From: Astropecten irregularis
Taxonomy: Eukaryota; Echinodermata; Asteroidea; Paxillosida; Astropectinidae
NCBI GenBank assembly: GCA_963971285.1
Contig: OZ020247.1
Coordinates: forward strand, 11,862,614-11,926,613
Direction of reading: 5' to 3'
DNA length: 64,000 bases
Notes under the pieces: generated by a model
Told to the model about the DNA's origin: nothing
What the model saw: only the letters and a program-made list of their open reading frames with translations
The model's database searches: none
Part shown: piece after piece, positions 12,865 through 21,691 of the stretch
Layout of the letters: every line of letters begins with the position of its first letter
How positions within the stretch are numbered: the first letter of the stretch is position 1
Program-made: the position numbers and the translations under genes

Positions 12865-15465
12865 GTATGATGTCTCAATCTTTTCCCAGATTCCAAAAAA
12901 TCTAATTCGACACCAGACTCACTCGAAATATATCTGATTTTGGCATTATTGTCACGTGTCAAATAGTTGGAGTTTTCACCAGGTCCGGACCTGTTAGCCA
13001 ACGGGCAGTTTTCACCAGGTCCGGACCTGACAGCCAGTGGTCCTGGGTGCGAGACCTGAAACGGCAGAATATATTTTCCCAACACCAAAAAATCTACTCT
13101 ACCATCGGACTGGCTTGAAATATATAAAAATTTGGCATTATCATCACGGGTCCAAAAGTTGGAGTTTTCACCAGGTCCGGACCTGTTAGCCAACGGGCAG
13201 TTTTCACCAGGTCCGGACCTGACAGCCAGTGTTCCCGGGTGCAAGACCTGAAACGGCAGAATATATTTTCCCAACACCAAAAAATCTACTCTAACATCGG
13301 ACTCGCTTGAAATATATAAAAATTTGGCATTATCATCACGGGTCCAAAAGTTGGAGTTTTCACCAGGTCCGGACCTGTTAGCCAACGGGCAGTTTTCACC
13401 AGGTCCGGACCTGATAGCCAGGGGTCCCGGGTGCGAGACCCGAAACGGCATAATTTTCTTTTCCCAACACCAAAAAATCTAATCTGACATCGGACTCGCT
13501 TGAAATATATAAAAATTTGGCATTATCATGACGGGTCAAATAGTTGGAGTTTTCACCAGGTCCGGACCTGTTAGCCAACGGGCAGTTTTCACCAGGTCCG
13601 GACCTGACAGCCAGGGGTCCCGGGTGCAAGACCCGAAACGGCATAATTTTTTCTCCACACTCCAAAAAATCTAATCTGACATCGGACTCGCTTGAAATAT
13701 ATAAAAATTTGGCGTTATCATGACGGTTCAAAAAGTTGGAGTTTTCACCAGGTCCGGACCTGTTAGCCAACAGGCAGTTTTCACCAGGTCCGGACCTGAT
13801 AGCCAGGGGTCCCGGGTGCGAGACCCGAAACGGCATAATTTTATTTCCCAACACCAAAAAATCTTATCTGACATCAGTCTCTCTTGAAATATATAAAAAT
13901 TTGGCATTATCATCACGGGTCAAAAAGATTGAGTTTTCACCAGGTCCGGACCTGTTAGCCAACGGGCAGTTTTCACCAGGTCTGGACCTGATAGCCAGTG
14001 GTCCCGGGTGCGAGACCCGAAACGGCATAATTTTTTTCCCAACACCAAAAAATCTACTCTAACATCAGACTCGCTTGAAATATATAAAAATTTGGCATTA
14101 TCATCACGGGTCAAAAAGTTGGAGTTTTCACCAGGTCCGGACCTGTTAGCCAACGGGCAGTTTTCACCAGGTCCGGACCTGACAGCCAGGGGTCCCGGGT
14201 GCAAGACCTGAAAAGGCATAATGTTTTTTTCCCAACACCAAAAAATCTTATCTGACATCAGACTCTCTTGAAATATATAAAAATTTGGCATTATCATCAC
14301 GGGTCAAAAAGATGGAGTTTTCACCAGGTCCGGACCTGTTAGCCAACGGGCATTTTTCACCAGGTGCGGACCTGATAGCCAGGGGTCCCGAGTGCGAGAC
14401 CCGAAACCGCATAATTTTTTTCCTGACACCAAAAAATCTAATCTATCATCGGACTTGCTTGAAATATATCAAAATTTTCATAATCATCACTGGTCCAAAA
14501 GTTGGAGTTTTCACCAGGTCCGGACCTGTTAGCCAACGGGCAGTTTTCACCAGGTCCGGACCTGATAGCCAGGGGTCCCGGGTGCGGGACCCGAAACGGC
14601 ATAATTTTTTTTCCCAACACCAAAAAATCTACTCTAACATCGGACTCGCTTGAAATATGTAAAAATTTGGCATTATCATCACGGGTCCAAAAGTTGGAGT
14701 TTTCACCAGGTCCGGACCTGTTAGCCAACGGGCAGTTTTCACCAGGTCCAGACCTGACAGCCAGGGGTCCCGGGTGCAAGACCTGAAAAGGCATAATTTT
14801 TTTTCCCAACACCAACAAATCTTATCTGACATCAGACTCTCTTGAAATATATAAAAATTTGGCATTATCATCACGGGTCAAAAAGTTGGAGTTTTCTCCA
14901 GGTCCGGACCTGATAGCCAACGGGCAGTTTTCACCAGGTCCGGACCTGATAGCCAGGGGTCCCGGGTGCGAGACCCTAAACGGCATAATTTTTTTTCAGA
15001 CTCCAAAAAATCTAATCTGATTTCGGACTCGCTTGAAATATATAAAAATTTAGTATTATCATCACGGGTCAAAAAGTTGGAGTTTTCACCAGGTCCGGAC
15101 TTGATAGCAAACAGGCAGTTTTCACCAGGTCCGGATCTGATAGCTAGGGGTCCCGAATGCGAGACCCAAAACGGCTTAATTTTTTTTCCCAACACCAAAA
15201 AATCATCAGACATCAGACTCTCTTGAAATATATCAAAATTTGGCATTCTCATCATGGGTCAAAAAGTGGATGTTTTCACCAGGTCCGGACCTGATAGCCA
15301 ACGGCCAGTTTTCACTAGGTCCGGACCTGATAGCCAGGGGTCCCGGGTGCGAGACCCGAAACCGCATAATTTTTTTTCCTGGCGCTCAGGTCGGGACCTG
15401 TTCCAAACTGCCACTTTTTGACACGTGTCTGAAAACTTATTTCATATATAATTTTGTCTTTTCAG

Positions 15466-15553
15466 AATTTGCTAGAAAACTAGAAAAAGAAGCTAGTGGA
15501 TCCATTGAAGATTATGACAGGCTGTCAAGGTCTGGATCTAAATCATCGCACAG
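15466..15553 (+). other. 88-nt exon-like segment at the array edge, diverged copy 6
   Basis: Same length, phase and splice signals as the five copies inside the array, but it differs at five of 88 bases: two silent changes and three replacements (E to K, G to D, R to G). Its acceptor tract, TTTTGTCTTTTCAG, is a better polypyrimidine tract than in the inner copies, and the donor is GTATGATG. It lies in the last decayed units before non-satellite DNA begins. It may be the founder exon, or simply an older copy protected from homogenisation at the edge. The 16265 sphingomyelinase exon starts in phase 0, which does not match the phase 2 end here, so the two are probably not consecutive exons of one gene. 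Confidence 0.55.
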
Positions 15554-15748
15554 GTATGATGTCTAAATCTTTTCCCAGATTAAAAAAAAAATCAAATTCG
15601 ACACCACACTCACTTGAAATACATCCAATTTTGCATTATTGTCACGGGTCAAAAAGTTGCAGTTTTCACCAGCTCAGGACCCGAGAGCCACTTTTTGACT
15701 CTTTAATCGAAAAAAAAATTGAATAGAAAAAATCGAACTTTGGATTTC

Positions 15749-16144
15749 GACTTGTTATGTCTTGTTGTGACTTGTAATGACTTATGATGTTTTATTTTGA
15801 CTTGTTATGACTTGCGGTGACTTGTGGTGACTTGTGGTGACTTGTGATGACTTGCGGTGACTTGTGATGACTTGTGATGACTTTGTGGTGACTTGTGATG
15901 ACTTGTGGTGACTTGTGGTGACTTGTGATGACTTGTGGTGACTTGTGATGACTTGTGATGACTTGCGGTGACTTGAGGTGACTTGTGAAAACTTGCGGTG
16001 ACTTGTGGTGACTTGCGGTGACTTGTGATGACTTGCGGTGACTTGCGGTGACTTGTGGTGACTTGAGGTGACTTGTGATGACTTGTGGTGACTTGTGTTG
16101 CCCTCTGGTGACTTGTGTTGCCCTCTGGTGACTTGTGATGAGTC
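15749..16144. repeat. 10-bp minisatellite, about 40 copies
   Basis: Consensus GACTTGTGRT with common GACTTGCGGT variants. Near 16098-16130 a 20-bp version containing CCCTCTGGTG occurs twice. Because 30 bp equals ten codons, the minus strand stays open in more than one frame and reads as a TSHHKSSQV-type repeat; I take that as a by-product of the repeat. It starts just outside the decayed edge of satellite A. Confidence 0.95.
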
Positions 16145-16264
16145 AATAACCAACTGTGGCAAGACTCCAACAAACACTAAGAAGTTTTGGGGGTATTTTT
16201 TATACTGTACCATTTCATGTGGAGGAAATTATAGTTTTCCTCTGACTTTTGTACTGATTTGCAG

Positions 16265-16504
16265 GGTGATCGCTGTTGTACTGTCTAGACCCCGGACAAC
16301 CCGTTCACCCGTATAAAAACCACCTACTACGTGAACAAGCCCGGTATGAGGATGGATTACATCCTGTATGATACCAGGACTGGATTGCCGAGTGACTTAA
16401 CTTGAGAGTAGCCTGATACTGGCCAGCATACCAGGGACCAACATACACTACTAGCTCAGACCACACAGGTGTAGAAGCCCTCTTTGAAATGCAGAAGATC
16501 AAAG
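16265..16504 (+). pseudogene. Broken neutral sphingomyelinase-like exon (endonuclease/exonuclease/phosphatase fold)
   Basis: The segment is bounded by TTTGCAG and GGTCAGT splice signals. One frame reads NPFTRIK and then KPGMRMDYILYD, the G-x-R-x-D-Y-I-L-Y signature found near the C-terminus of this fold. A second frame contains SIPGTNIHY. A third contains SDHTGVEALFE, which is the SDH motif carrying the catalytic histidine. The order and spacing (about 33 residues from RMDY to SDH) fit animal Mg2+-dependent neutral sphingomyelinases, which cleave sphingomyelin to ceramide and phosphocholine at membranes. As written, the exon needs at least two changes of frame and also has in-frame stops, so I call it a decayed host gene copy. 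Sequencing or assembly errors are a less likely alternative. The upstream catalytic exons are not visible; leftward the DNA runs into the minisatellite and satellite A. Confidence 0.65.
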
Positions 16505-16536
16505 GTCAGTCCTAACTCATTAGCTTTTATTGAAAG

Positions 16537-16671
16537 GTGAACAAAGAAAAATTGACTGGAGCGGGTTTCAAACAGGTCTGTGACCTCCTGAATACCGTAC
16601 AGGCGCTCTACCAACTGATCTATCCAGCCCTACGTTGGTGGTTTCCCTAAAAGTCAATTATCTTTGTTCGT
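16537..16671 (-). mobile_element. tRNA-derived SINE with inverted tails
   Basis: On the minus strand the segment reads GGGCTGGATAGATCAGTTGG followed by TAGAGCGCC, a tRNA 5' half with A-box. About 45 bases on comes TGTTTGAAACC, a degenerate B-box, and then CGCTCCAGTC. The anticodon arm is still partly paired, but the D stem has a mismatch and the usual T33 is replaced, so this is a SINE and not a working tRNA gene. The tail GTCAATTTTTCTTTGTTC lies at 16539-16556 on the minus strand. A near copy, GTCAATTATCTTTGTTC, lies at 16653-16669 on the plus strand, so the tRNA part is bracketed by inverted tails. It lies in the intron between the two sphingomyelinase exons. Confidence 0.7.
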
Positions 16672-16936
16672 TTGGCAGTCAGAAGCCATGAAACCACGCA
16701 CATAGGCCTACTGCTTCAGTCAGTTTCCCTTGTGGTTATTTGATGATTATATCATTATTTTTATATTATATTTGTACATCAGTTGACCCGAGCCTTGGTC
16801 TGAACTATGCAAACCTGTTGTATGGTTTTATTGTGTATAATTATTTCAATATTCATTGCAATCATGACCTGCAGTGAATATTGTCAAAGTGTTCAATCAA
16901 GATTGTAAATTGAGCATTGAGTGAGTGAAATAACCT

Positions 16937-17150
16937 GGAGCCAATTTCATTTAACTGCTAAGCACAAAAATGTCTTGCCCAATACAAAAGCAAACAACCA
17001 TTAAAAGTTGCATTTGATATTCATGGTCAATGAACAACAGGCAAAGAGCAATCACAAGTGATACACAACACATTCAAATGTTTTTTTATTAAGACAGAAA
17101 TGTCATGCTTAGCAAATGTTTGTGCTAAGCAGCGCCGTAAAATTGGCCCC
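16937..17150. mobile_element. MITE-like inverted-repeat element
   Basis: Arms at 16937-16968 (GGAGCCAATTTCATTTAACT and on) and 17119-17150 are imperfect inverted copies sharing GCCAATTT and GCTAAGCACAAA. Inside the right end, TGCTTAGCA at 17106-17114 and TGCTAAGCA at 17123-17131 form a perfect 9-bp stem with an 8-nt loop. There is no coding capacity and no clear target-site duplication, so the class is unknown. It lies in the sphingomyelinase intron. Confidence 0.45.
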
Positions 17151-17275
17151 TGTTTATTGCTAATAGTGGCAAGGTTGAGAAGTATTGGTGTACAGCCAAT
17201 ACACAGTGTTTTCAGAAACAAGTTTTGTTGTTGTTCATCTTTCTCTGTTATTATTTCTTTGACTGAATACTGTAG

Positions 17276-17442
17276 GTCTAGGATCCAACGTTTCAGGCAA
17301 CGAGGAGGAGCATCTCTCTGCGCTACTGGAAATCCTTCTGTATATCAATAATTTCAACCTGGTCACTAAGGAACAGCATGTCTAGTACCTCATGTCCTCA
17401 TTCGTCATCTTTCTCCTACTGGTATGCTTGTGGCTGGGTTGA
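17276..17442 (+). pseudogene. Candidate last exon of the same broken sphingomyelinase gene
   Basis: A long pyrimidine-rich stretch ending in ACTGTAG precedes the segment. The 16265-16504 exon ends in phase 1, and entering here with two bases gives an open frame beginning LGSNVSGNEEEHLSALLEI. After an in-frame TAG at 17383-17385 the same frame continues YLMSSFVIFLLLVCLWLG, a clear hydrophobic membrane-spanning stretch, and stops at 17440-17442. Animal nSMase1-type enzymes have such an amphipathic and then membrane-spanning tail just after the catalytic domain, so phase, order and content agree. Either the TAG is a further lesion or the protein ends there without its membrane tail. The assignment rests on the neighbouring exon. 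Confidence 0.45.
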
Positions 17443-17506
17443 GTCTTCCACTGTTGCACCAGCCGGTCTGCACCTGTTTTGTGCTCTAGAGCTCTAGAGG
17501 CTCTAG

Positions 17507-17825
17507 AGATAATTTGTCACGGGATGATGACATCCTAAAATCAAGATGATGACATCCTGAGATAATTTATCACGGGATGATGACATCCTAAAATCAAGAT
17601 GATGACATCCTGAGATAATTTATCACGGAAATTGACATCCTAAAATCAAGATGACGACATCCTGAGATAATTTATCACGGAAATTGACATCCAAAAATCA
17701 AGATGACGACTTCTTGAGATAATTTATCACGGGATGACGACATCCTAAAATCAAGATGACGACTTCTTGAGATAATTTATCTCGGGATGACGACATCCTA
17801 AAATCAAGATATCATCATCCCAAGA
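17507..17825. repeat. 53-bp minisatellite, six copies
   Basis: The unit starts AGATAATTTATCACGGGATG and carries GATGACATCCT twice, joined by AAAATCAA. Two units replace GGGATGATGACATCC with GGAAATTGACATCC. The repeat starts next to a short CTCTAGAG-rich stretch (17483-17507) and decays into CATCATCCCAAGATG on the right. It lies just beyond the sphingomyelinase tail. Confidence 0.93.
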
Positions 17826-17879
17826 TGCTTAGTCTCAAGATCTCAACAAGTCGGATGGCACCTCTAGGGTTCCATACAT

Positions 17880-18128
17880 TTACATTTCTAAAACTGTATT
17901 TATTACAATTGTCAAAGTCCCTGAACCAAAGAAATTAATATGTACAAATGCACAATTTGAAGTGGATCAAGAATCTATAATCCTATTTATTCTTTTCTTA
18001 CTGGCTGTATAGAAATTGATATAAATCTATCACAACATTATTATAGCTGAAGAAAGTATCAAAGTACGTAACAATGATGTGCGCCAATATGAATGACGAC
18101 CACAAATCTTACAGAAATGGTTATACAA
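17880..18128. other. AT-rich stretch without recognised features
   Basis: Unique AT-rich DNA between the 53-bp minisatellite and the pogo-like MITE. I see no coding frame, RNA gene or repeat. Confidence 0.5.
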
Positions 18129-18130
18129 TA

Positions 18131-18264
18131 CAGTGGAATGTCACTACAACAAACACGGCAGGATTCACAGAAATTGTCCATTATAGTGGTCAATTGTATA
18201 CAAAATTGGGAGCCAAGGATGATGTTCAGTAAAGCCCAATGTTCATTGTAGCAGCGTTCCACTG
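18131..18264. mobile_element. Pogo/Tigger-like MITE, 134 bp
   Basis: The ends are CAGTGGAATGTCACTAC and the inverted GTAGCAGCGTTCCACTG, matching at 13 of 17 bases. TA dinucleotides flank both sides (18129-18130 and 18265-18266), as expected for a TA target duplication. The CAGT-G-A start and the inner ACAACAAACACGG resemble termini of pogo/Tigger elements. It has no transposase and is non-autonomous. An open minus-strand frame over it is incidental. Confidence 0.6.
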
Positions 18265-18589
18265 TACTGTACTTTTTTTCTACATTGTATAAACTCAATA
18301 AGTAATACATGTGTAATGTTCATGTACAGCTTTAGACACATCAGTATCTATTACTGAACATTGACATATTGTGTATGCTTGAGAGTTTGGAATGCTTGAT
18401 GTTTCAATTCATGGCTTTTAGGCTTTGAGAAAGATCATGGTTTGATGGAAATGTCAGTTGCCTTGATATATTTCTGGTCATTCTTGTGGTTGATGAGCAG
18501 TTTGCAGCATTTTATCACTCATATATTTTAATGTATATTTATTCAGATTGACTTCAATATACATCATTATCAGTGTGTATGTCAGGTTT

Positions 18590-18660
18590 TTCAACTGACC
18601 GAATTGCAGTGCAACATTTGATCAGGTTCGAATCCTGCTCTAGTCAATATAACCTCGTCC
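18590..18660 (+). mobile_element. Possible SINE fragment with intact B-box
   Basis: GGTTCGAATCC at 18625-18635 matches the Pol III B-box consensus exactly. It is followed by TGCTCTAGTCAATA, similar to the CGCTCCAGTCAAT junction of the SINE at 16537-16671. I see no A-box or tRNA 5' half upstream, so only a 3' fragment is supported. Confidence 0.35.
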
Positions 18661-19090
18661 ACCATTCTACAATATTTATCATGTCAGAGTCTACAGAATG
18701 GTTGTAGTATGTACAAACTGTAGTATTGCAAATGGAAGTTTTTATCTATGCCAAGTTTAGCAAAGACACATTACAATAATGTGTGAAGAAAGTAACTTTC
18801 AAGCTGTATGTATTTTATCTTAAATTTGACATGTTTTCCTCTGTCAAAATTATGTCAGTTATCTGGGCCTAATTGCATCAAATGTTGAAATTAGGGGCGC
18901 AATTTTAGCAATGCCAAATTTAATTTTAATTTTAATTTTCTGCCCTTATGACATCTCAGTCGACTAAAGGAACTAGCACTGACAAGAGATGCAAAATTAT
19001 GCGTCCTTTTCCATGACTTAGTGAATAAATCTGGGCTAGAGAGAAGGAACGGGAGGGAGGGAGGGGTTTCAACACGCATGCTCTTAATGG
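18661..19090. other. Non-coding stretch without recognised genes
   Basis: AT-rich unique DNA. The only internal structure is a short tandem run of TTTAAT/TTTTAAT at about 18917-18940 and a GGGA-rich tract near 19050. No supported gene. Confidence 0.5.
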
Positions 19091-19094
19091 ACAC

Positions 19095-19757
19095 ATGGCC
19101 ATATCCGCATTCATTCATGCGAAAAATCAGTCAAGTGTGAACAAATCCACATTTGAAGGCAGATATCTCTGTCATCCCTTGCTCATTTTCCCTGTAGTTA
19201 CTAGAAATGTGATTGATTCTTTAAAATTAAATGATCGTTGTGCAAATTACTTTTTGAATGCCTTGATTCATATTGTCTTTATTCATTCATGCATGAAGTA
19301 TGTATCATATGAACGGTATCAAATGAAAGCTGAGGAACTTAGCTTTCCAGATATGTGTCATTTATTATTCAAAAGTGAAATTAAAATTGGATTAAACATA
19401 GACAAATCTCGGTTTTGTTTTATCTGGGACACCCTGTAAATATTCATGCTCAAGTATTATTCTCAATGCTCTCTTTTGAATTCTTTCAAGCAAATAACTT
19501 TGACATTTAGAGAGCCATTCCATACAGGTGTGGCATATTCAGTTATGAAATTTGGTCATAATGCATGTTTTGACAGAATCCTTTATACTTGGCAAAGTAG
19601 CTCCCCATGGATTACGCTGTTCTATGTTACAATCTATGCTGTATTTGGTAGCTCTCATTATGATATTCATAATTCAAATTCAATCAAACATTTTGAAAAT
19701 TGGGGTTTTTCACAAGTTGAAATTCTGAGAAGGATTCTGGCACTAATTCATTCATAG
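19095..19757 (+). other. Open frame with a single internal stop, unidentified
   Basis: One frame stays open for about 220 codons apart from a TAA at 19437-19439. The DNA is AT-rich, so a run this long is somewhat unexpected by chance. The translation is rich in cysteine, serine and aromatic residues, and I see no domain or motif. The stop falls inside GGGACACCCTGTA, a string that looks more like a repeat terminus than coding sequence. I see no splice context, promoter or conserved motif. It may be a decayed exon, part of an interspersed repeat, or chance. Confidence 0.2.
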
Positions 19758-19911
19758 ATTAGTCCAATCATAGATAAGGAGTTTAAACATACTTTTAACC
19801 ATATCAGGCGATATTCAAATAAATGATTTGAAACGATGGCAAGTAACACAAATATCATGTCTTGAGTTTCATTCATTACTGAGTCCGAGTATAATGAGCT
19901 TAAACAATTTT

Positions 19912-20099
19912 GATCTTCAGAAGATCAAAAATCCTGTGAAAGGATTTATAAATACTGTGGGCATTTTGCATTGTTTCCTTTAAAAAGTGGGCACCGTATG
20001 GGACTGGAAATTTCATACATGACTGTTATTGTATCTTTCTTTACTATGAATCTGCATTTCTTTAACAAAACCAAAGTATGATATTAACTTTAATTTAGT
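19912..20099 (+). mobile_element. TTAA-type MITE family, 3' fragment
   Basis: Starts near the hairpin TGATCTTCAGAAGATCA, passes through GGGCACCGTATGGGACTG, and ends AACCAAAGTATGATATTAAC followed by TTTAA. These landmarks occur in the same order, inverted, in the full-length copy at 20752-21090. Confidence 0.6.
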
Positions 20100-20578
20100 A
20101 CATTTAGGCTGATTTTAAGTCAGAACCTAAACATCTTCCATTTACCATAAAACTGGGTTCCATGTCTGTTGGCCTCCAATACTAAGATAAATAATGGAAT
20201 CGTTGGGCCATTTTTATTTAAAACCCTTAATCTCAGTGTCTGTTGCTCATGAAATGTGATGTCAATCCAAATCGAAGATGACATCATTATAACTTCATCA
20301 ATAATTGATCCAAGCAAGAGACCTCACGCCCCGCCCCCATGCACACACCCACACATTTCAATATAGTAGGAATCATTTTGTAGAATAAAAGTTTCATTCA
20401 ACATCACTGTTGACTCTATGAAAGTTTCCAAAGACAATTAGTTTGATTTGAAGACCCCAGCTTGTAATAGCTTACATGGTTTCATTGGAGAGTTCATTTT
20501 AATTGTTTAGGCCAAATTTTATCAATTTTCTTTTTCCCATCTAAATATTTTTTTTATTATTGATGCAAAGGTAGTATC
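20100..20578. other. Unique AT-rich stretch
   Basis: No gene or RNA recognised. It contains a short C-rich and CA-rich tract at 20325-20358. A short open minus-strand frame at 20120-20317 has no supporting features. Confidence 0.45.
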
Positions 20579-20747
20579 ATACTTTGGTAGCATATACTGA
20601 AACAGAAATCTGCAAGGTTTACTTATAACTTGCAAGGTGTAAAGATGGTGTTTGTAGGAACGTAGTTGTCTGCCTGAAATGCTGTATTTATCCAGAAAAG
20701 AGTAAAACCAGTGATCAAAATGATTTTTGATCTTTAGAAGATCAAAA
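20579..20747 (+). mobile_element. TTAA-type MITE family, 5' part
   Basis: Begins AGGTAGTATCATACTTTGGT and continues through AACAGAAAT, ATAACTT, AAGATGGTG and the TGATCTTTAGAAGATCA hairpin. This is the same order as the reverse complement of the adjacent full copy. It stops at the TTAA that opens that next copy, so the two lie head to head. Confidence 0.65.
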
Positions 20748-20751
20748 TTAA

Positions 20752-21090
20752 AGGTAATATCATACTTTGGTTTTTATCAAAGAAGTGCAGATGGGCCAAA
20801 ATATCAAGGGAGACACATTCCCAGTCATCTGCGAAAATTTCAGTTCCATACGGTGCCCGTTTTTAGCGAAAATCGTGAAAAACGGCCACAGTATTTCACA
20901 GTATTTTTTATCTTTAAAAGATCAAAAAGATTTTCGGTTGTTGTTCTACTGATTTCTTGATAAATACACCATTTCAAGCGGAACAATTTTAACGGTGGGT
21001 TTCTACCAGCACCATCTTCATCCCCTGAAAGTTATACGTAAATATGTGAACATTTCTGTTTTGGTTGCTAACCAAAGTATGATACTACCT
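20752..21090 (-). mobile_element. Full-length TTAA-flanked MITE, 339 bp
   Basis: The terminal inverted repeats AGGTAATATCATACTTTGG and CCAAAGTATGATACTACCT differ at one base. TTAA sits immediately outside both ends (20748-20751 and 21091-21094), the target-site signature of piggyBac-type elements. There is no transposase, and open frames inside are short. Related fragments lie at 19912, 20579, 21925 and 22672, so the family is locally abundant. The orientation label is arbitrary, chosen to match the AAGATGGTG-bearing end as 5'. Confidence 0.75.
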
Positions 21091-21361
21091 TTAAAATCGC
21101 GCCCTTAGCTAATTCCAACTTCAATGACCAATGACAAAAGAAAATCAGAAAATTTGAAATGGATTTGTTTCTTTCTTTCTTTGTTCAATTTGTATAATTA
21201 TTGATGCCTTCGTTTGTTTATTTTGGTGTGATTTATTTGTTTTATAAGTTGAACTGGCAGCATATTAGAAATAATTGGCACTGTTGATTTTACGTTGGTA
21301 TAATTATATTCTCTAATTATATTCTTTAAGTAGTATAAACGACCTGGCTCAAGTCGCTCAA

Positions 21362-21391
21362 CCAAAGATCCCGCCTAAATAGGATCTTTGG
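21362..21391. repeat. 10-bp perfect hairpin
   Basis: CCAAAGATCC and GGATCTTTGG pair perfectly around a 10-nt loop. The string GCTCAAC flanks both sides as a direct repeat (21356-21362 and 21391-21397), which could be a target duplication of a very short element. No further support. Confidence 0.4.
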
Positions 21392-21691
21392 CTCAACTTT
21401 GTAATAATTACAACAAAAAAACTGATAGCGAACATCCGACCCATGAGGGCGCTATTGTTGTAAACACACACTCATTCATGAAAGACCATGTGTACATCAT
21501 CAGATGCTGCATTGAATGATTTCAGGAGATTTTTGTCTGCTTTCCTGCCCGAGTCATAAGCAGAAGAGGCATTTTCCAGGTGAGTCTTGGTCTGAGGTTT
21601 ACTAGAGATTATCTTAGATACATTTTTAGCTCAAAACGAAGTATTTTTGTGGCTTTTTTTGCAGCAAACTTTAAATGCCACTTCAACTTGT

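Larger units (their letters stand above)
1..15720. repeat. Satellite A: tandem array of 191-192 bp units
   Basis: The same unit recurs head to tail; the landmark TTGGCATTATCATCA falls at 842, 1034 and 1225, giving periods of 191-192 bp. A unit reads in order: an AT-rich TATATAAAA stretch, the landmark, two copies of the half-unit TTTTCACCAGGTCCGGACCTG spaced 36 bp apart, a GC-rich GGTCCCGGGTGCGAGACCC block, a T-run, and the tract CCCAACACCAAAAAATCT. Some units lack about 11 bp around the T-run (for example near 1544 and 6733). Units within the array differ by a few per cent. Those from about 14880 to the right edge are clearly more diverged, and the unit pattern fades out by about 15710. The array is cut by the left end of the window, so its full length is unknown. 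The GC-rich half is rich in CpG. Confidence 0.97.

Noticed and set aside
1-15250. Many overlapping open frames of 60-210 codons on both strands in satellite A, such as 8208-8840 minus with SGPGENCPLANRSGPGENSN-type repeats
   Set aside because: Units of 192 bp are 64 codons, so any stop-free unit stays open over several units. All frames follow the repeat, and there are competing frames on both strands with no start context.
15782-16213. 143-codon minus-strand frame of TSHHKSSQV repeats
   Set aside because: It is the 10-bp minisatellite read in codons, and a second frame over the same bases is open too.
15466-16504. The 88-nt edge exon as the exon just before the sphingomyelinase exon
   Set aside because: The exon ends in phase 2 while the sphingomyelinase exon begins in phase 0, and its peptide does not resemble that enzyme family.
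16554-16630. A functional tRNA gene on the minus strand
   Set aside because: The D stem has a mismatch, the loop lacks T33, the B-box is degenerate and a SINE tail follows.
18059-18310. 83-codon minus-strand frame
   Set aside because: It lies over the pogo-like MITE and its TA-flanked ends; no protein features.
21480-21579. Exon ending at the strong donor CAG-GTGAGT with a frame reading SSDAALNDFRRFLSAFLPES
   Set aside because: The frame has a stop before the donor, no acceptor is visible upstream and its phase does not fit the 23706 candidate; noted only as a possible untranslated or decayed exon.
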